Positions 8,056 to 15,424 of a stretch of 16,504 nt of DNA are shown here, one piece after another. Each line of letters begins with the position of its first letter. Position 1 is the first letter of the stretch. The translations under genes were made by a program, and so were the position numbers. Origin of the DNA: Armatimonadota bacterium (GTDB lineage: Bacteria > Armatimonadota > Fimbriimonadia > Fimbriimonadales > ATM1); contig JACDEQ010000009.1 of assembly GCA_013816225.1 (NCBI GenBank), positions 1-16,504 on the forward strand. The letters run 5' to 3'. The notes beneath the pieces are model-generated. The model ran no database searches. It had not been told where the DNA came from and worked only from the letters and a program-made list of their open reading frames with translations.

Positions 8056-10044
8056 TCAGAGCTTTTTGACAAGCGGTAGGAAAACGCCGCCAACGACTGA
8101 GCGGGCCCGGAATCCGACGCACTTGCCAGTCTTTGTGTCGAACCAATCCGTCAACGGCACCCGGTCGGGCGTCGAGTGCGCCCATACATGGACGGGTTGA
8201 ATAAGCTTGTCGAAGTCACCACGCTTCTTCGCCAGGCACGCGCTCCAAACCACCCAATCGAGCTTGGTGTAGCCTTTGCGGCTGTCCAGTGGCAGGCCGA
8301 ATCTGTTTTGCAGGGCCAGGTAGTGGGCGATTTCATTCTGCCGCACGCTTTCCGGAAAGAGGTTCAAACCCAAAATCTCGTCCCACACCAGATTGTACTT
8401 TTGGCTCCATGTGCCGGGCTTATCAAATGCCAGCCGTGAATGGCCCCGGTCTTCGGCCAGGCGCCGCCATTCGTTGGCCATAGACCGGGCGGCGGAGTGC
8501 CAATCTTTGGCCGCATTGTTCTCGCCACGCATTTCACAGAGCTGTGCGTAAGCTCCTATAGCGAGAATCGCTTTGAGCGACAGGTTCGCGTTGTGCGCGA
8601 GGTGGCCCGCGAAATCGTCCGTGCAAAGCTGGTTCTCGGGATCGAGGCCCCTTTTTCGCAAATAGTTCGCCCAAAAGGTCAGCGCCCCCCAATGGCGATC
8701 CGCGAACTCCGAGCTTTTCTGAGTCTTGCAAAGCGCGGCGGACATGATCAGCATGTTGCCGCATTCCTCGACCGGCATCTGATTGTCCTGGGTCTTCTCG
8801 CCGCCCCCATAGACCTGGCCGTTCGCCAGTGGATAGGTGCCGAGGTCGTGAGGCGCGAACGGGAACTTCCAGCGGGGCGACTCAGCGTAGCGCATCACCG
8901 GCTCGAGTTGCGCTTCTAGGAGATCGGGGGCAAATACGAGGAAGAACGGCGATCCGGGATAGGTCACGTCGACCGTGCCGATGCAGCCGTTACTGAAGTT
9001 CTCTTTGCTGAACATGAAGGGCTTGCCTTCGCCACTATCCACGATGCAATGAGCCGCTATGCATTGTTGATAGGCCAAGGCTGCCAGCTCGGCGTACTCT
9101 TTGCCTCCGCGGTTTTGCAGCCGTCGCATGAGGTTCGCATCGTAGTTGGCTGCTCGTTTCCTGATCCTTGCGTAACCGGTTTCAGAGGCAGCGAGAAGCG
9201 CTTCGGCCGAGGAGAATTCTCGCCTCCACCACGGCCGCAGCCACTTACCCATGTACTCCGTACAGAACACTTCGTCGTACGCGAGCGCTACGTGCGCCGT
9301 TTTGCGGCGTCCGACTCCCAGGGAAATCACAGCGGAAAGACATGGCCACTTGTCGTCAGCCGAGCGTGGGAAGCTCAAATCGGCCTGAGCAGGTCGGCCG
9401 TTCAAAAAGGCTGTCCTCGTTTCATGTGCCGCCCCCACGGTTAGCTCCGCACCTGGCGCCGTCAAGAGAAGTGAGCCCCAGTCGATGCGGACGTCGTCGC
9501 CGCTTCGCACGAGGACGTCTTGCTTATCGGAACCTATCGACGCAATCTCCATCTCACCTAACCTGTGCTGCTCACCGGCCACCTTCTGATCGGGCGTGTT
9601 GACGCACGATTCCGCCGTGATGTCGAAGTAGATGGATAGGTCGTGACGGTGTCGGTCCCGTGCCATCGATGTGAATGTAATGAACGTAACTGGGCGCGAA
9701 GCGAGCTCAACATCCTCAGCCAGCAAGGGCGAAAGGAATTCGACCCCAAGCTCGATTCCTGCCGCCGCAAACCGGTAGACCGTGCGAGTGGGCAGCACGC
9801 GCAGGGACAGTTGCTCCATCGGAGGCGCGCCAGCCGGACCGGGTCCCATGAAGCGGAACACCTTGCCGTCGATGCGGATCATGCCGCACATCGCGTTCAC
9901 GGCCCCCGTCCAATGCCGGGGCCAGTCGTCGGTGAGCCTGTCGCTCATCGACCATATGCTGAAATACGGGGTATGGGTGACGAGGGGAGCCGCAGGCGGA
10001 CGAAAGTCTTGAGTCATTAGCGCAATTGCCGCAAGGGCGAGCAT
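8056..10044 (-). CDS. GtaA-like glutaminase family protein (DUF4965/DUF1793)
   Basis: 662 aa. The N-terminal part (about 17-65) has the family pattern PLVTHTPYFSIWS...HWTG...IRIDGK, followed by a beta-sandwich-like half. The C-terminal half carries the typical conserved block HDLGTYP....VYGGGE (about 410-430), then MPVEECGNMLIM, WANYL and NLSLKAILAIGAY, an alpha/alpha toroid-like module. These are the features of fungal glutaminase A (GtaA) and its many bacterial relatives annotated DUF5127-DUF4965-DUF1793. Biochemical proof of glutaminase activity is limited to a few fungal members, so the substrate here is open. The ATG at 10042-10044 is preceded two codons upstream by an in-frame TGA, so the frame cannot extend. 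The N-terminus (MLALAAIALMTQD) is a short hydrophobic stretch without the usual positive charges, a weak signal peptide. The gene stands alone, not in an operon. Confidence 0.88.
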   Translation of the reverse strand: MLALAAIALMTQDFRPPAAPLVTHTPYFSIWSMSDRLTDDWPRHWTGAVNAMCGMIRIDGKVFRFMGPGPAGAPPMEQLSLRVLPTRTVYRFAAAGIELGVEFLSPLLAEDVELASRPVTFITFTSMARDRHRHDLSIYFDITAESCVNTPDQKVAGEQHRLGEMEIASIGSDKQDVLVRSGDDVRIDWGSLLLTAPGAELTVGAAHETRTAFLNGRPAQADLSFPRSADDKWPCLSAVISLGVGRRKTAHVALAYDEVFCTEYMGKWLRPWWRREFSSAEALLAASETGYARIRKRAANYDANLMRRLQNRGGKEYAELAALAYQQCIAAHCIVDSGEGKPFMFSKENFSNGCIGTVDVTYPGSPFFLVFAPDLLEAQLEPVMRYAESPRWKFPFAPHDLGTYPLANGQVYGGGEKTQDNQMPVEECGNMLIMSAALCKTQKSSEFADRHWGALTFWANYLRKRGLDPENQLCTDDFAGHLAHNANLSLKAILAIGAYAQLCEMRGENNAAKDWHSAARSMANEWRRLAEDRGHSRLAFDKPGTWSQKYNLVWDEILGLNLFPESVRQNEIAHYLALQNRFGLPLDSRKGYTKLDWVVWSACLAKKRGDFDKLIQPVHVWAHSTPDRVPLTDWFDTKTGKCVGFRARSVVGGVFLPLVKKL

Positions 10045-10172
10045 CGCTCATTATTCTTTTAATCCGGCTACCTTCCTTCATTTGCCGTGGCTGCCAAAGT
10101 TCGCGGCCTAGACTCTCGTCGCGAGCAAATGGAGGAAGGGGTTCAGAGAGCGGGCACTTAGCGTTCGTAGTT
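10045..10172. other. Intergenic spacer, hydrolase-fusion gene to GtaA-like gene
   Basis: 128 bp between two minus-strand genes. It holds a short perfect CTCG-CGA-CGAG inverted repeat near 10114-10128 without a T-run, so it does not look like an intrinsic terminator. A promoter for the GtaA-like gene presumably lies here, but no clear box pair was seen. Confidence 0.4.
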
Positions 10173-11195
10173 TCACAAGTCCGAGTACCTCTTCACGATC
10201 TCGAGCGCCTGCTTGAACTCCGGCGTTTTAGCCTCACCAAGCCACTCGTAGGCCACGGACTCCGTATGCGTTACGATCGCGCCGGCATGCCGCATCCTCT
10301 GTAGGGCGATTTCGTGGGCCTCGGGTGGCCGCGTGCCAGTAGCGTCCTCGCACACGAAGACTTCATGGCCTCGTGCGTGGAGGTCGTGGGCTGTCTGGTT
10401 CACGCAGATGTGGGTCTCGACCCCAACGATTACGGCCTGATTCCTGTTTGTGTCTCGCCAGGCGGACCAAAATTCATCGCTTCGGAAGCTAGAAAAGCAG
10501 AGTTTGTCGATGCGGGGATGGGTGCCGATTAGGTTCGCGATTCCTGCATTCGTGCCGCCCATGCGCGTGGCGTATTGCTCGGTTGCGAGGATCGGGACGT
10601 CAAGCAGGTTCGCGATTTCGATCAGGAAGCCCGCGCGGCTAAGAATCTTGTCCTTGTCCGCGATCGGCGCCAGAAACGAGTCTTGCAAATCGACGACGAT
10701 CAATCCCGACATGCTGCGGTCGCAGAGGCTGGGCGTCCTTCTTTCGAAGCCTTTGGGCTCAGGCACTCCCCTGATCGAATGGAGGGCGGTTCGCGCCGCT
10801 TCCAGCCCCATGCCTAGCTCAGCGAGCACCCGCCCGGCAATGCCGTCGCCTTCGCGGATCAGGCCCAGCAGAAGGTGTTCGGTTCCGATAAAGTCGTCCC
10901 CGAGAGAGCTTGCTTGGTCGTAAGCAAGGTCGATCACCCGTTGGGCGCGAGGCGTCAAGGTCATCTCTTGGACTGCGGCCCTGTCTGTCTGACCGATGCG
11001 CCCTCGCACGGTGCACTGGACCCACCCAGCCGACGCGCCCAATGCGACAATGAGCTTGGCGCCTTCGCTCTCGTGCAGCCGGCAGATGCCGAGCAACAGA
11101 TGCTCGGTGCTTAGGTAGCCCTCACCTATGTTTTGAGCCTCTTCTTGCGCATAGAAGACGACCTTCCGCGCATCCTCCGTGTATCGCTGCCACAC
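10173..11195 (-). CDS. ClpC-type N-domain fused to isochorismatase-like hydrolase
   Basis: 340 aa from GTG 11193-11195, giving a ClpC-like beginning (MWQRYTEDARKVV). Starts further upstream at 11258 or 11261 would overlap gltX. Residues 4-60 and 79-143 are two Clp_N repeats, each with the TEHLLLG motif; spacing and order match the adaptor- and substrate-binding N-domain of ClpC/ClpA. No AAA+ module, M-domain or Walker motif follows. After a short linker (about 144-161), residues 163-340 form an isochorismatase-superfamily cysteine hydrolase: VVDLQDSF with D169, K231 in RIDKLCFSSF, the GVET turn and C264 in VETHICVNQ, giving the D-K-C triad. This superfamily hydrolyses amides or vinyl ethers such as nicotinamide or isochorismate; the YcaC-like subgroup is poorly defined. 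An internal ATG at 10710-10712 could make the hydrolase alone but lacks a nearby Shine-Dalgarno. Domain calls are firm; joint function is unknown. Confidence 0.9.
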   Translation of the reverse strand: MWQRYTEDARKVVFYAQEEAQNIGEGYLSTEHLLLGICRLHESEGAKLIVALGASAGWVQCTVRGRIGQTDRAAVQEMTLTPRAQRVIDLAYDQASSLGDDFIGTEHLLLGLIREGDGIAGRVLAELGMGLEAARTALHSIRGVPEPKGFERRTPSLCDRSMSGLIVVDLQDSFLAPIADKDKILSRAGFLIEIANLLDVPILATEQYATRMGGTNAGIANLIGTHPRIDKLCFSSFRSDEFWSAWRDTNRNQAVIVGVETHICVNQTAHDLHARGHEVFVCEDATGTRPPEAHEIALQRMRHAGAIVTHTESVAYEWLGEAKTPEFKQALEIVKRYSDL

Positions 11196-11233
11196 GAACG
11201 AAGTATGGCATCGCGGGTAGCATTTGAGGCTCA
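11196..11233. promoter_or_regulatory. Divergent 38-bp start-to-start region, Clp_N-hydrolase / gltX
   Basis: The two start codons are only 38 bp apart. On the minus strand CATACT ends 6 nt before the GTG at 11195, placing +1 on the GTG itself, which would be a leaderless transcript; no good -35 box accompanies it. On the plus strand GAGG precedes the gltX ATG. Any gltX promoter must reach into the divergent gene. Confidence 0.35.
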
Positions 11234-12724
11234 ATGGTCCGTGTCCGCTACGCCCCATCACCTACCGGAAGCCCCCACGTCGGCAACATCCGCACCGCGC
11301 TCTTTAACTACCTAATGGCCCAGCACAGCGGAGGCAAATTCGTCGTCCGGATCGAGGACACCGATCGAGCGCGAGAAGTGCCCGGGGCGCTCGAAGACAT
11401 ACTCGAAAGCCTTCGTTGGCTGGGCATCGAGTGGGACGAGGGCCCGGAAATCGGGGGACCGTTCGCGCCGTACTTCCAAAGCCAACGCCTAAATCTATAT
11501 CAAAGTTTCGCGCAAGAACTTATCGATAGCGGCAACGCGTACAAGTGTTTCTGCACGCCGGAGATTTTGGACGGAATGCGCGATTACCAGCGCATCAACA
11601 AGCTCCCGACCGGCTATGACCGCAGATGCCGAAAGCTATCGAAGGAAGAGGTAACGGCGAAGGAAGCTGACGAGATGCCCCCCGTCGTGCGGCTCGCGAT
11701 GCCGCTGGAGGGCAAGACGCTGTTTGAAGATGCCGTCCGCGGCAAGGTCGAGTACGAGAACGCCCTCATCGACGACCAGGTCCTGCTGAAAAGCGACGGC
11801 TGGCCCACCTATCACCTTGCCAACGTCGTCGACGACCACCTGCAGGAAATCACCCATGTAATCCGCGGCGAGGAGTGGATTAGTTCAACACCTAAGCACA
11901 TCCACCTCTACAATTCTTTCGGCTGGGAGTTGCCGGTTTTCGCCCACGCGCCGGTGATCAAAGGCCCGGACGGAACGAAGCTGAGCAAGCGCCATGGTGA
12001 CACGAGGTGCCTGGATTACCGCGAGAAAGGCTTCCTTGGCGCGGCGGTAGCGAACTTCATCGCGCTCATCGGATGGTCCCCCAAGAACGACCAGGAGATT
12101 ATGAGTATTCAGGACTTGGCGGACGCATTCGCGATCAGCGGAATCCAACCGTCGCCGGGCGTCTTTGATATCCAAAAGCTGCACTGGATGAACGGCGTCC
12201 ACATTCGTTCCCTGTCCCCAAGCCAATTGTACGAGTCCGTGAAGGCATTCGAAAGCAGGACAACGGACGAGGAATATCTCGCGAATCCTGCACGTGCCAA
12301 GCTGAATATGGCCTTAGAAGCAGGCGATCCCGACTACGTTAGGGGTTCGCTCGTCTTGGAACAGGAGCGCGTGAAGCTCCTCACCGACTTCGCCGATGCC
12401 ACCGAGTTCTTCTTCGACGACAACCCACCGATCGATCCCGATGCCGCAGCCAAGTGGCGGCCGCAGCGCCATGTCGAGCAGCTCCTGCACCTGGTTCACC
12501 GCGATCTCGACGGGCACTCCAGCCTAACTGTTGAAGAATGCGAGAAACTGGTCGACGACGCGGTCGCCGAATTGCATCTCGAGAAACGCTCCGACGCGAT
12601 CCACCCCCTCAGGCTCGCCCTCACCGGCAGAACGAAGGGCCCCGGCTTATTCGAACTGATGGCGCTCCTCGGACCGGAGCGGATGCGCAGGCGCATCGAG
12701 TCGGCCGAACGGTACTTTGGCTAA
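11234..12724 (+). CDS. gltX: Glutamyl-tRNA synthetase
   Basis: 496 aa class I aminoacyl-tRNA synthetase that loads glutamate onto tRNA(Glu) and, in non-discriminating forms, onto tRNA(Gln). The start MVRVRYAPSPTG is canonical, and GAGG lies 4 nt before the ATG. The HIGH motif is HVGN (15-18) and the KMSKS motif is KLSKR (249-253). A zinc-site pattern C105-x-C107...Y128...C132 is present, like that of E. coli GluRS. The C-terminal anticodon-binding helices run to residue 496, a normal length. It is divergent from the Clp_N-hydrolase gene with only about 38 bp between start codons. Its TAA overlaps the stop of the minus-strand gene at 12721. A gatB gene nearby suggests Glu-tRNA(Gln) may be an intermediate in this organism, so a non-discriminating enzyme is plausible but unproven. 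Confidence 0.97.
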   Translation: MVRVRYAPSPTGSPHVGNIRTALFNYLMAQHSGGKFVVRIEDTDRAREVPGALEDILESLRWLGIEWDEGPEIGGPFAPYFQSQRLNLYQSFAQELIDSGNAYKCFCTPEILDGMRDYQRINKLPTGYDRRCRKLSKEEVTAKEADEMPPVVRLAMPLEGKTLFEDAVRGKVEYENALIDDQVLLKSDGWPTYHLANVVDDHLQEITHVIRGEEWISSTPKHIHLYNSFGWELPVFAHAPVIKGPDGTKLSKRHGDTRCLDYREKGFLGAAVANFIALIGWSPKNDQEIMSIQDLADAFAISGIQPSPGVFDIQKLHWMNGVHIRSLSPSQLYESVKAFESRTTDEEYLANPARAKLNMALEAGDPDYVRGSLVLEQERVKLLTDFADATEFFFDDNPPIDPDAAAKWRPQRHVEQLLHLVHRDLDGHSSLTVEECEKLVDDAVAELHLEKRSDAIHPLRLALTGRTKGPGLFELMALLGPERMRRRIESAERYFG

Positions 12725-13104
12725 CGCGACTCGGCCTTTTCCAGCCAAGTCACGATATCGCGATTTCGGCCGTAACCCTCCGGACTGCCCTTAAACCCCC
12801 AAACACCGCTCGACTTCACCCAGAGGACTTCGAGCGGCTTGCTTCCCTCCGATCGATAGAAGCTAAGGTTGTAAAACGTCTTGCCACCTTCGTACCCACG
12901 CACGGCGCCCGAATCGACCTTGAACAGATTCACGAGCGGGCGAACGTCGGGCTTGCTGTAGACCCGCAGGGGATCCTTGCCCTCCCTCTCTATCATAAGC
13001 AGCGACGCGCTTCTCAAACGCCCGATGCGTTGCGCAGGGGTCATCGCCCAAGCCGCGACCGCAAGTACAAAGGCCAAACTCAACAAGACAAGCCTATTTT
13101 TCAT
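12721..13104 (-). CDS. Small secreted protein of unknown function
   Basis: 127 aa. A signal peptide is visible (MKNR followed by a hydrophobic core to about residue 20, then MTPAQ). The mature part of about 107 residues is mixed, with the aromatic-rich patterns KTFYNLSFYRS and VLWVKSSGVWGFKGS, and ends in a short helix DIVTWLEKAESR. I recognise no family. The ATG at 13102-13104 overlaps the TGA of the DUF167 gene (ATGA), making it the last gene of the gatB operon. Its TAG converges on the gltX TAA with a 4-bp overlap, so no terminator can sit between the two genes. Likely exported or periplasmic; role unknown. Confidence 0.8.
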   Translation of the reverse strand: MKNRLVLLSLAFVLAVAAWAMTPAQRIGRLRSASLLMIEREGKDPLRVYSKPDVRPLVNLFKVDSGAVRGYEGGKTFYNLSFYRSEGSKPLEVLWVKSSGVWGFKGSPEGYGRNRDIVTWLEKAESR

Positions 13105-13379
13105 CTCAATCTCTCTGCAACGAGGGCATCCAGTTGCTCTTGCGTGATACCCGAAATCGCGAACTGCTTGTGCCGCGATTTCGCTCCGCGCAGGAGCGCC
13201 ACGCTCGACTTGGGCAGCCCAAGGTTTTTGGCGACGAGTTCGACCACTGCCGCATTTGCTTCGTCGCCGGCGGGCGGTTTATGAACCCAGGCTCGAATCG
13301 CGCCACCATCCAATTTGAGCCGTTCATCCGCGGCCCTCGGCGTAACTCGGATCACCAGAACCGCCTCAGCCGCCCGCAA
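13101..13379 (-). CDS. DUF167/YggU (UPF0235) family protein
   Basis: 92 aa, the usual size for this family of small alpha/beta proteins of unknown biochemical role. The family core is clear: VLVIRVTPRA (8-17), VHKPPAGDEANAAVVELVAKNLGLPKSSVALLRGAKSRHKQFAISG in pieces along about 32-77, with the GDEANAA turn and the SRHKQF stretch matching the GxANxAL and SRxK positions of YggU. The start drawn is TTG 13377-13379, which preserves the first beta strand; it overlaps the preceding TPR gene by 14 bp. A GTG at 13353-13355 has a better Shine-Dalgarno (GAGG) but would shorten that strand. The 3' end overlaps the next gene by 4 bp. Cytoplasmic; part of the gatB operon. Family is secure, start moderate. 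Confidence 0.88.
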   Translation of the reverse strand: MRAAEAVLVIRVTPRAADERLKLDGGAIRAWVHKPPAGDEANAAVVELVAKNLGLPKSSVALLRGAKSRHKQFAISGITQEQLDALVAERLR

Positions 13380-13911
13380 TTTTCTTTTTCAGCCGATAGA
13401 TGTGGCGTTTGGCGCTCGGGTCATTCGGAAAGAGCTTCAGCCGCGCCTCCCAAGCCTCCAGGCTTTTCTTCAAGAGGCCGATCTCCTCGAAAGAACGCCC
13501 AAGCATCAGCGAGACGTTCAGCGTTCGCGATTTGTCCGGTACGGCTTGCAGTATGGGTGGAACCTTTGTGTAAAGCTTCCTCATGAAGTAGTAGCGAGCC
13601 AACTGCTCGGTCCCGAGCAAGCTCTTAGGGTTCTGCTTATGAAAACGGATCGCCTCCGCGAGGGCTTCCCCATGCCGATCCACGTTGCCGAGCATGTAAA
13701 CCAGGTCGTCGGAGATCTCGGCGTCTTCCGGGTGCATGCCCGACATCACGCGCAAAATCGTTGTGCACTCCTCGAAGAGCCCCGCGTGGAAGCATTGATC
13801 AAGGCGCCTCGTCAATATCTCCTCCATTCCATCCAGAATGGCGCCCGAGCGCCCTTGGGCGGGGGACAACAAAGGAAGCGTCCAGCACAAAATTAGCGAT
13901 ACCCATTTCAT
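13366..13911 (-). CDS. Secreted TPR-like protein
   Basis: 181 aa. A signal peptide (MKWVSLILCWTLPLLSPAQG, cleavage near residue 20) is followed by helical pairs with TPR spacing: about 67-94 (LVYMLGNVDRHGEALAEAIR), 98-124 and 134-163 (SLMLGRSFEEIGLLKKSLEA, then LFPNDP). The last repeat matches the TPR pattern best, including a Pro near its end. Such proteins usually scaffold protein contacts; here probably outside the cytoplasm. The ATG at 13909-13911 overlaps the gatB TGA (ATGA), so its translation is coupled to gatB, with which it has no known functional tie. The 3' end overlaps the DUF167 start. No specific family name is recognised. Confidence 0.8.
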   Translation of the reverse strand: MKWVSLILCWTLPLLSPAQGRSGAILDGMEEILTRRLDQCFHAGLFEECTTILRVMSGMHPEDAEISDDLVYMLGNVDRHGEALAEAIRFHKQNPKSLLGTEQLARYYFMRKLYTKVPPILQAVPDKSRTLNVSLMLGRSFEEIGLLKKSLEAWEARLKLFPNDPSAKRHIYRLKKKIAGG

Positions 13912-15356
13912 TTCGATAATTCCACATCCAATAATTGGTTGACGATTTCAGCGTTTGCCCGGCCTTTTGTCTTTTGCATTACTTTGCCTACGAAAAAACC
14001 CTTGATATTCGTTTTCCCTTCCTTGAATTTTCCGACGGCGTCCGGGTTCTCTTTGATGGCTTCCCGCACGACGCACAAAATGGCGCCCGTGTCGGAGATT
14101 TGTGAAAGCCCTTCGGACTCGATAATTTCAGCCGGTAATTCGCCCGACTTGTAGGTGCGCTCGAAAACCTCTTTCGCCGTCTTGCCGTTAATCGCGCCCG
14201 ATTCCACAAGGTTCACGATGTTCACGATATGAGACGGCCGAACCTTCGATTCGGAAACGTCGAGCTTGTCCTCGTTGAGCAGCCTGGCGAAGTCTCCGTT
14301 CATCCAATTGCAGACCTGCTTCGGATCGCCGCCGTCCTCCACGGCCCCATCGAAGAACTCCGCCCACTCGCGATCGGCGACTAACACGCCCGCATCGTAC
14401 GCGCTCAGCCCCAGCGCCTCGATGTATCTTTGCCGCTTTTGCATGGGTAATTCGGGCAAATTGGCGCGAAGTGTCTCGATATATTCCTCCGTAAAGACCA
14501 TCGGCGGCAAATCCGGATCGGTGAAATATCGATAATCCTGTTCTTGCTCCTTCACTCGCATAACGAAGCTGGTTTCCTTATCCTCATTCCATCCGCGCGT
14601 TTCTTGCTTCAACTCATTTCCGCGCCCCAATTCATCGGCCATCCTTGTCTCTTCGTGGCGAATTCCAGAAGCCACCGCCCTAAAGGAGCCTAAGTTTTTC
14701 AATTCGGTCTTAACCCCCAATTTCTCGGCACTTTCTTCGGCAATAGAAATATTCGGCTCGCACCTTAGGCTGCCTTGCTCCATCTTCCCGTCGCAAACTC
14801 CGAGATAAACCAATAAAAGCCGCAGTTGCTGCAGGTATTCCCGGGCCTCCTCGGGAGTGTGAATGTCCGGTGGAAAATCGGTGACTATCTCCATGAGCGG
14901 CACGCCGGCGCGGTTGCAGTCCACACCGCTGCCGCCTGATGGCAGGTGCATCAGTTTTCCCGTGTCCTCCTCTAGGTGCACCCGTCGCAATCGAACCCGC
15001 TTCGTGGCCAGCCCGTCATCGCCTGCGGGGATGACCAGGTAGCCGGCGTAGCCGATCGGGTTGGTCTCTTCGTACTGGCTCAGCTGGTAGCCCTTCGGCA
15101 GGTCCGGATAGAAATAGTTCTTGCGATGGAAAAGGCTCCGCATAGCGATTTGGCAGTTCAGCGCAAGCGCGGTCCGCAGAACGTGCTCGACGGCTCGACG
15201 GTTGATGTAAGGCAGCGCACCGGGTAAGGCCAGGCACACGGGGCAGACGCGTGTGTTCACCTCTCCGCCGAACCGGTTGAGGCAGCCACAGAACATCTTT
15301 GTCTCGGTCAGGAGCTCGGCGTGGACCTCCATTCCGACGCTGGTTACGTAAGCCAC
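13908..15356 (-). CDS. gatB: Asp/Glu-tRNA amidotransferase subunit B
   Basis: 482 aa from GTG 15354-15356. GatB belongs to the GatCAB complex, which turns Glu-tRNA(Gln) into Gln-tRNA(Gln) and/or Asp-tRNA(Asn) into Asn-tRNA(Asn); it binds the tRNA and phosphorylates the mischarged amino acid. The N-terminal VGMEVHAELLTETKMFC is canonical. A zinc site CxC...CxxC (C23, C25, C38, C41) is present. HRKNYFYPDLPKGYQLSQY and the GatB signature DCNRAGVPLMEIV follow. The C-terminal part is the helical, YqeY-like tail domain ending in LLDVELSK. The frame is open to 15431, but that extension lies upstream of the promoter and overlaps the divergent gene, so it was rejected; GTG 15369-15371 is the main alternative. 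First gene of a four-gene operon. gatA and gatC are not in the window. Confidence 0.95.
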   Translation of the reverse strand: MAYVTSVGMEVHAELLTETKMFCGCLNRFGGEVNTRVCPVCLALPGALPYINRRAVEHVLRTALALNCQIAMRSLFHRKNYFYPDLPKGYQLSQYEETNPIGYAGYLVIPAGDDGLATKRVRLRRVHLEEDTGKLMHLPSGGSGVDCNRAGVPLMEIVTDFPPDIHTPEEAREYLQQLRLLLVYLGVCDGKMEQGSLRCEPNISIAEESAEKLGVKTELKNLGSFRAVASGIRHEETRMADELGRGNELKQETRGWNEDKETSFVMRVKEQEQDYRYFTDPDLPPMVFTEEYIETLRANLPELPMQKRQRYIEALGLSAYDAGVLVADREWAEFFDGAVEDGGDPKQVCNWMNGDFARLLNEDKLDVSESKVRPSHIVNIVNLVESGAINGKTAKEVFERTYKSGELPAEIIESEGLSQISDTGAILCVVREAIKENPDAVGKFKEGKTNIKGFFVGKVMQKTKGRANAEIVNQLLDVELSK

Positions 15357-15395
15357 GCCCGATTTTGGCACGTCCGGCGGCGACCTACTTGGTCC

Positions 15396-15424
15396 ATAAT
15401 CCAGCGTAGAGACAAACAGAACAA
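15396..15424 (-). promoter_or_regulatory. Sigma70-like promoter for the gatB operon
   Basis: On the minus strand TTGTTC (15419-15424) and GATTAT (15396-15401) are separated by exactly 17 bp. Transcription would start near 15389, leaving an 18-33 nt leader before GTG 15371 or 15356. The -35 box lies immediately next to the ATG of the divergent plus-strand gene. Pattern only; not experimentally shown. Confidence 0.5.

Noticed and set aside
10114..10128. CTCG/CGAG inverted repeat as a terminator
   Set aside because: Only 4 bp of stem and no T-run on either strand.
10173..10712. Separate isochorismatase gene starting at ATG 10712
   Set aside because: No Shine-Dalgarno within 15 nt and no break in the frame from the Clp repeats; a minor internal start cannot be excluded.
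13134..13896. Plus-strand open frames of 150 and 193 codons
   Set aside because: Opposite well-supported DUF167 and TPR-like genes joined by ATGA overlaps; no domains or start signals.
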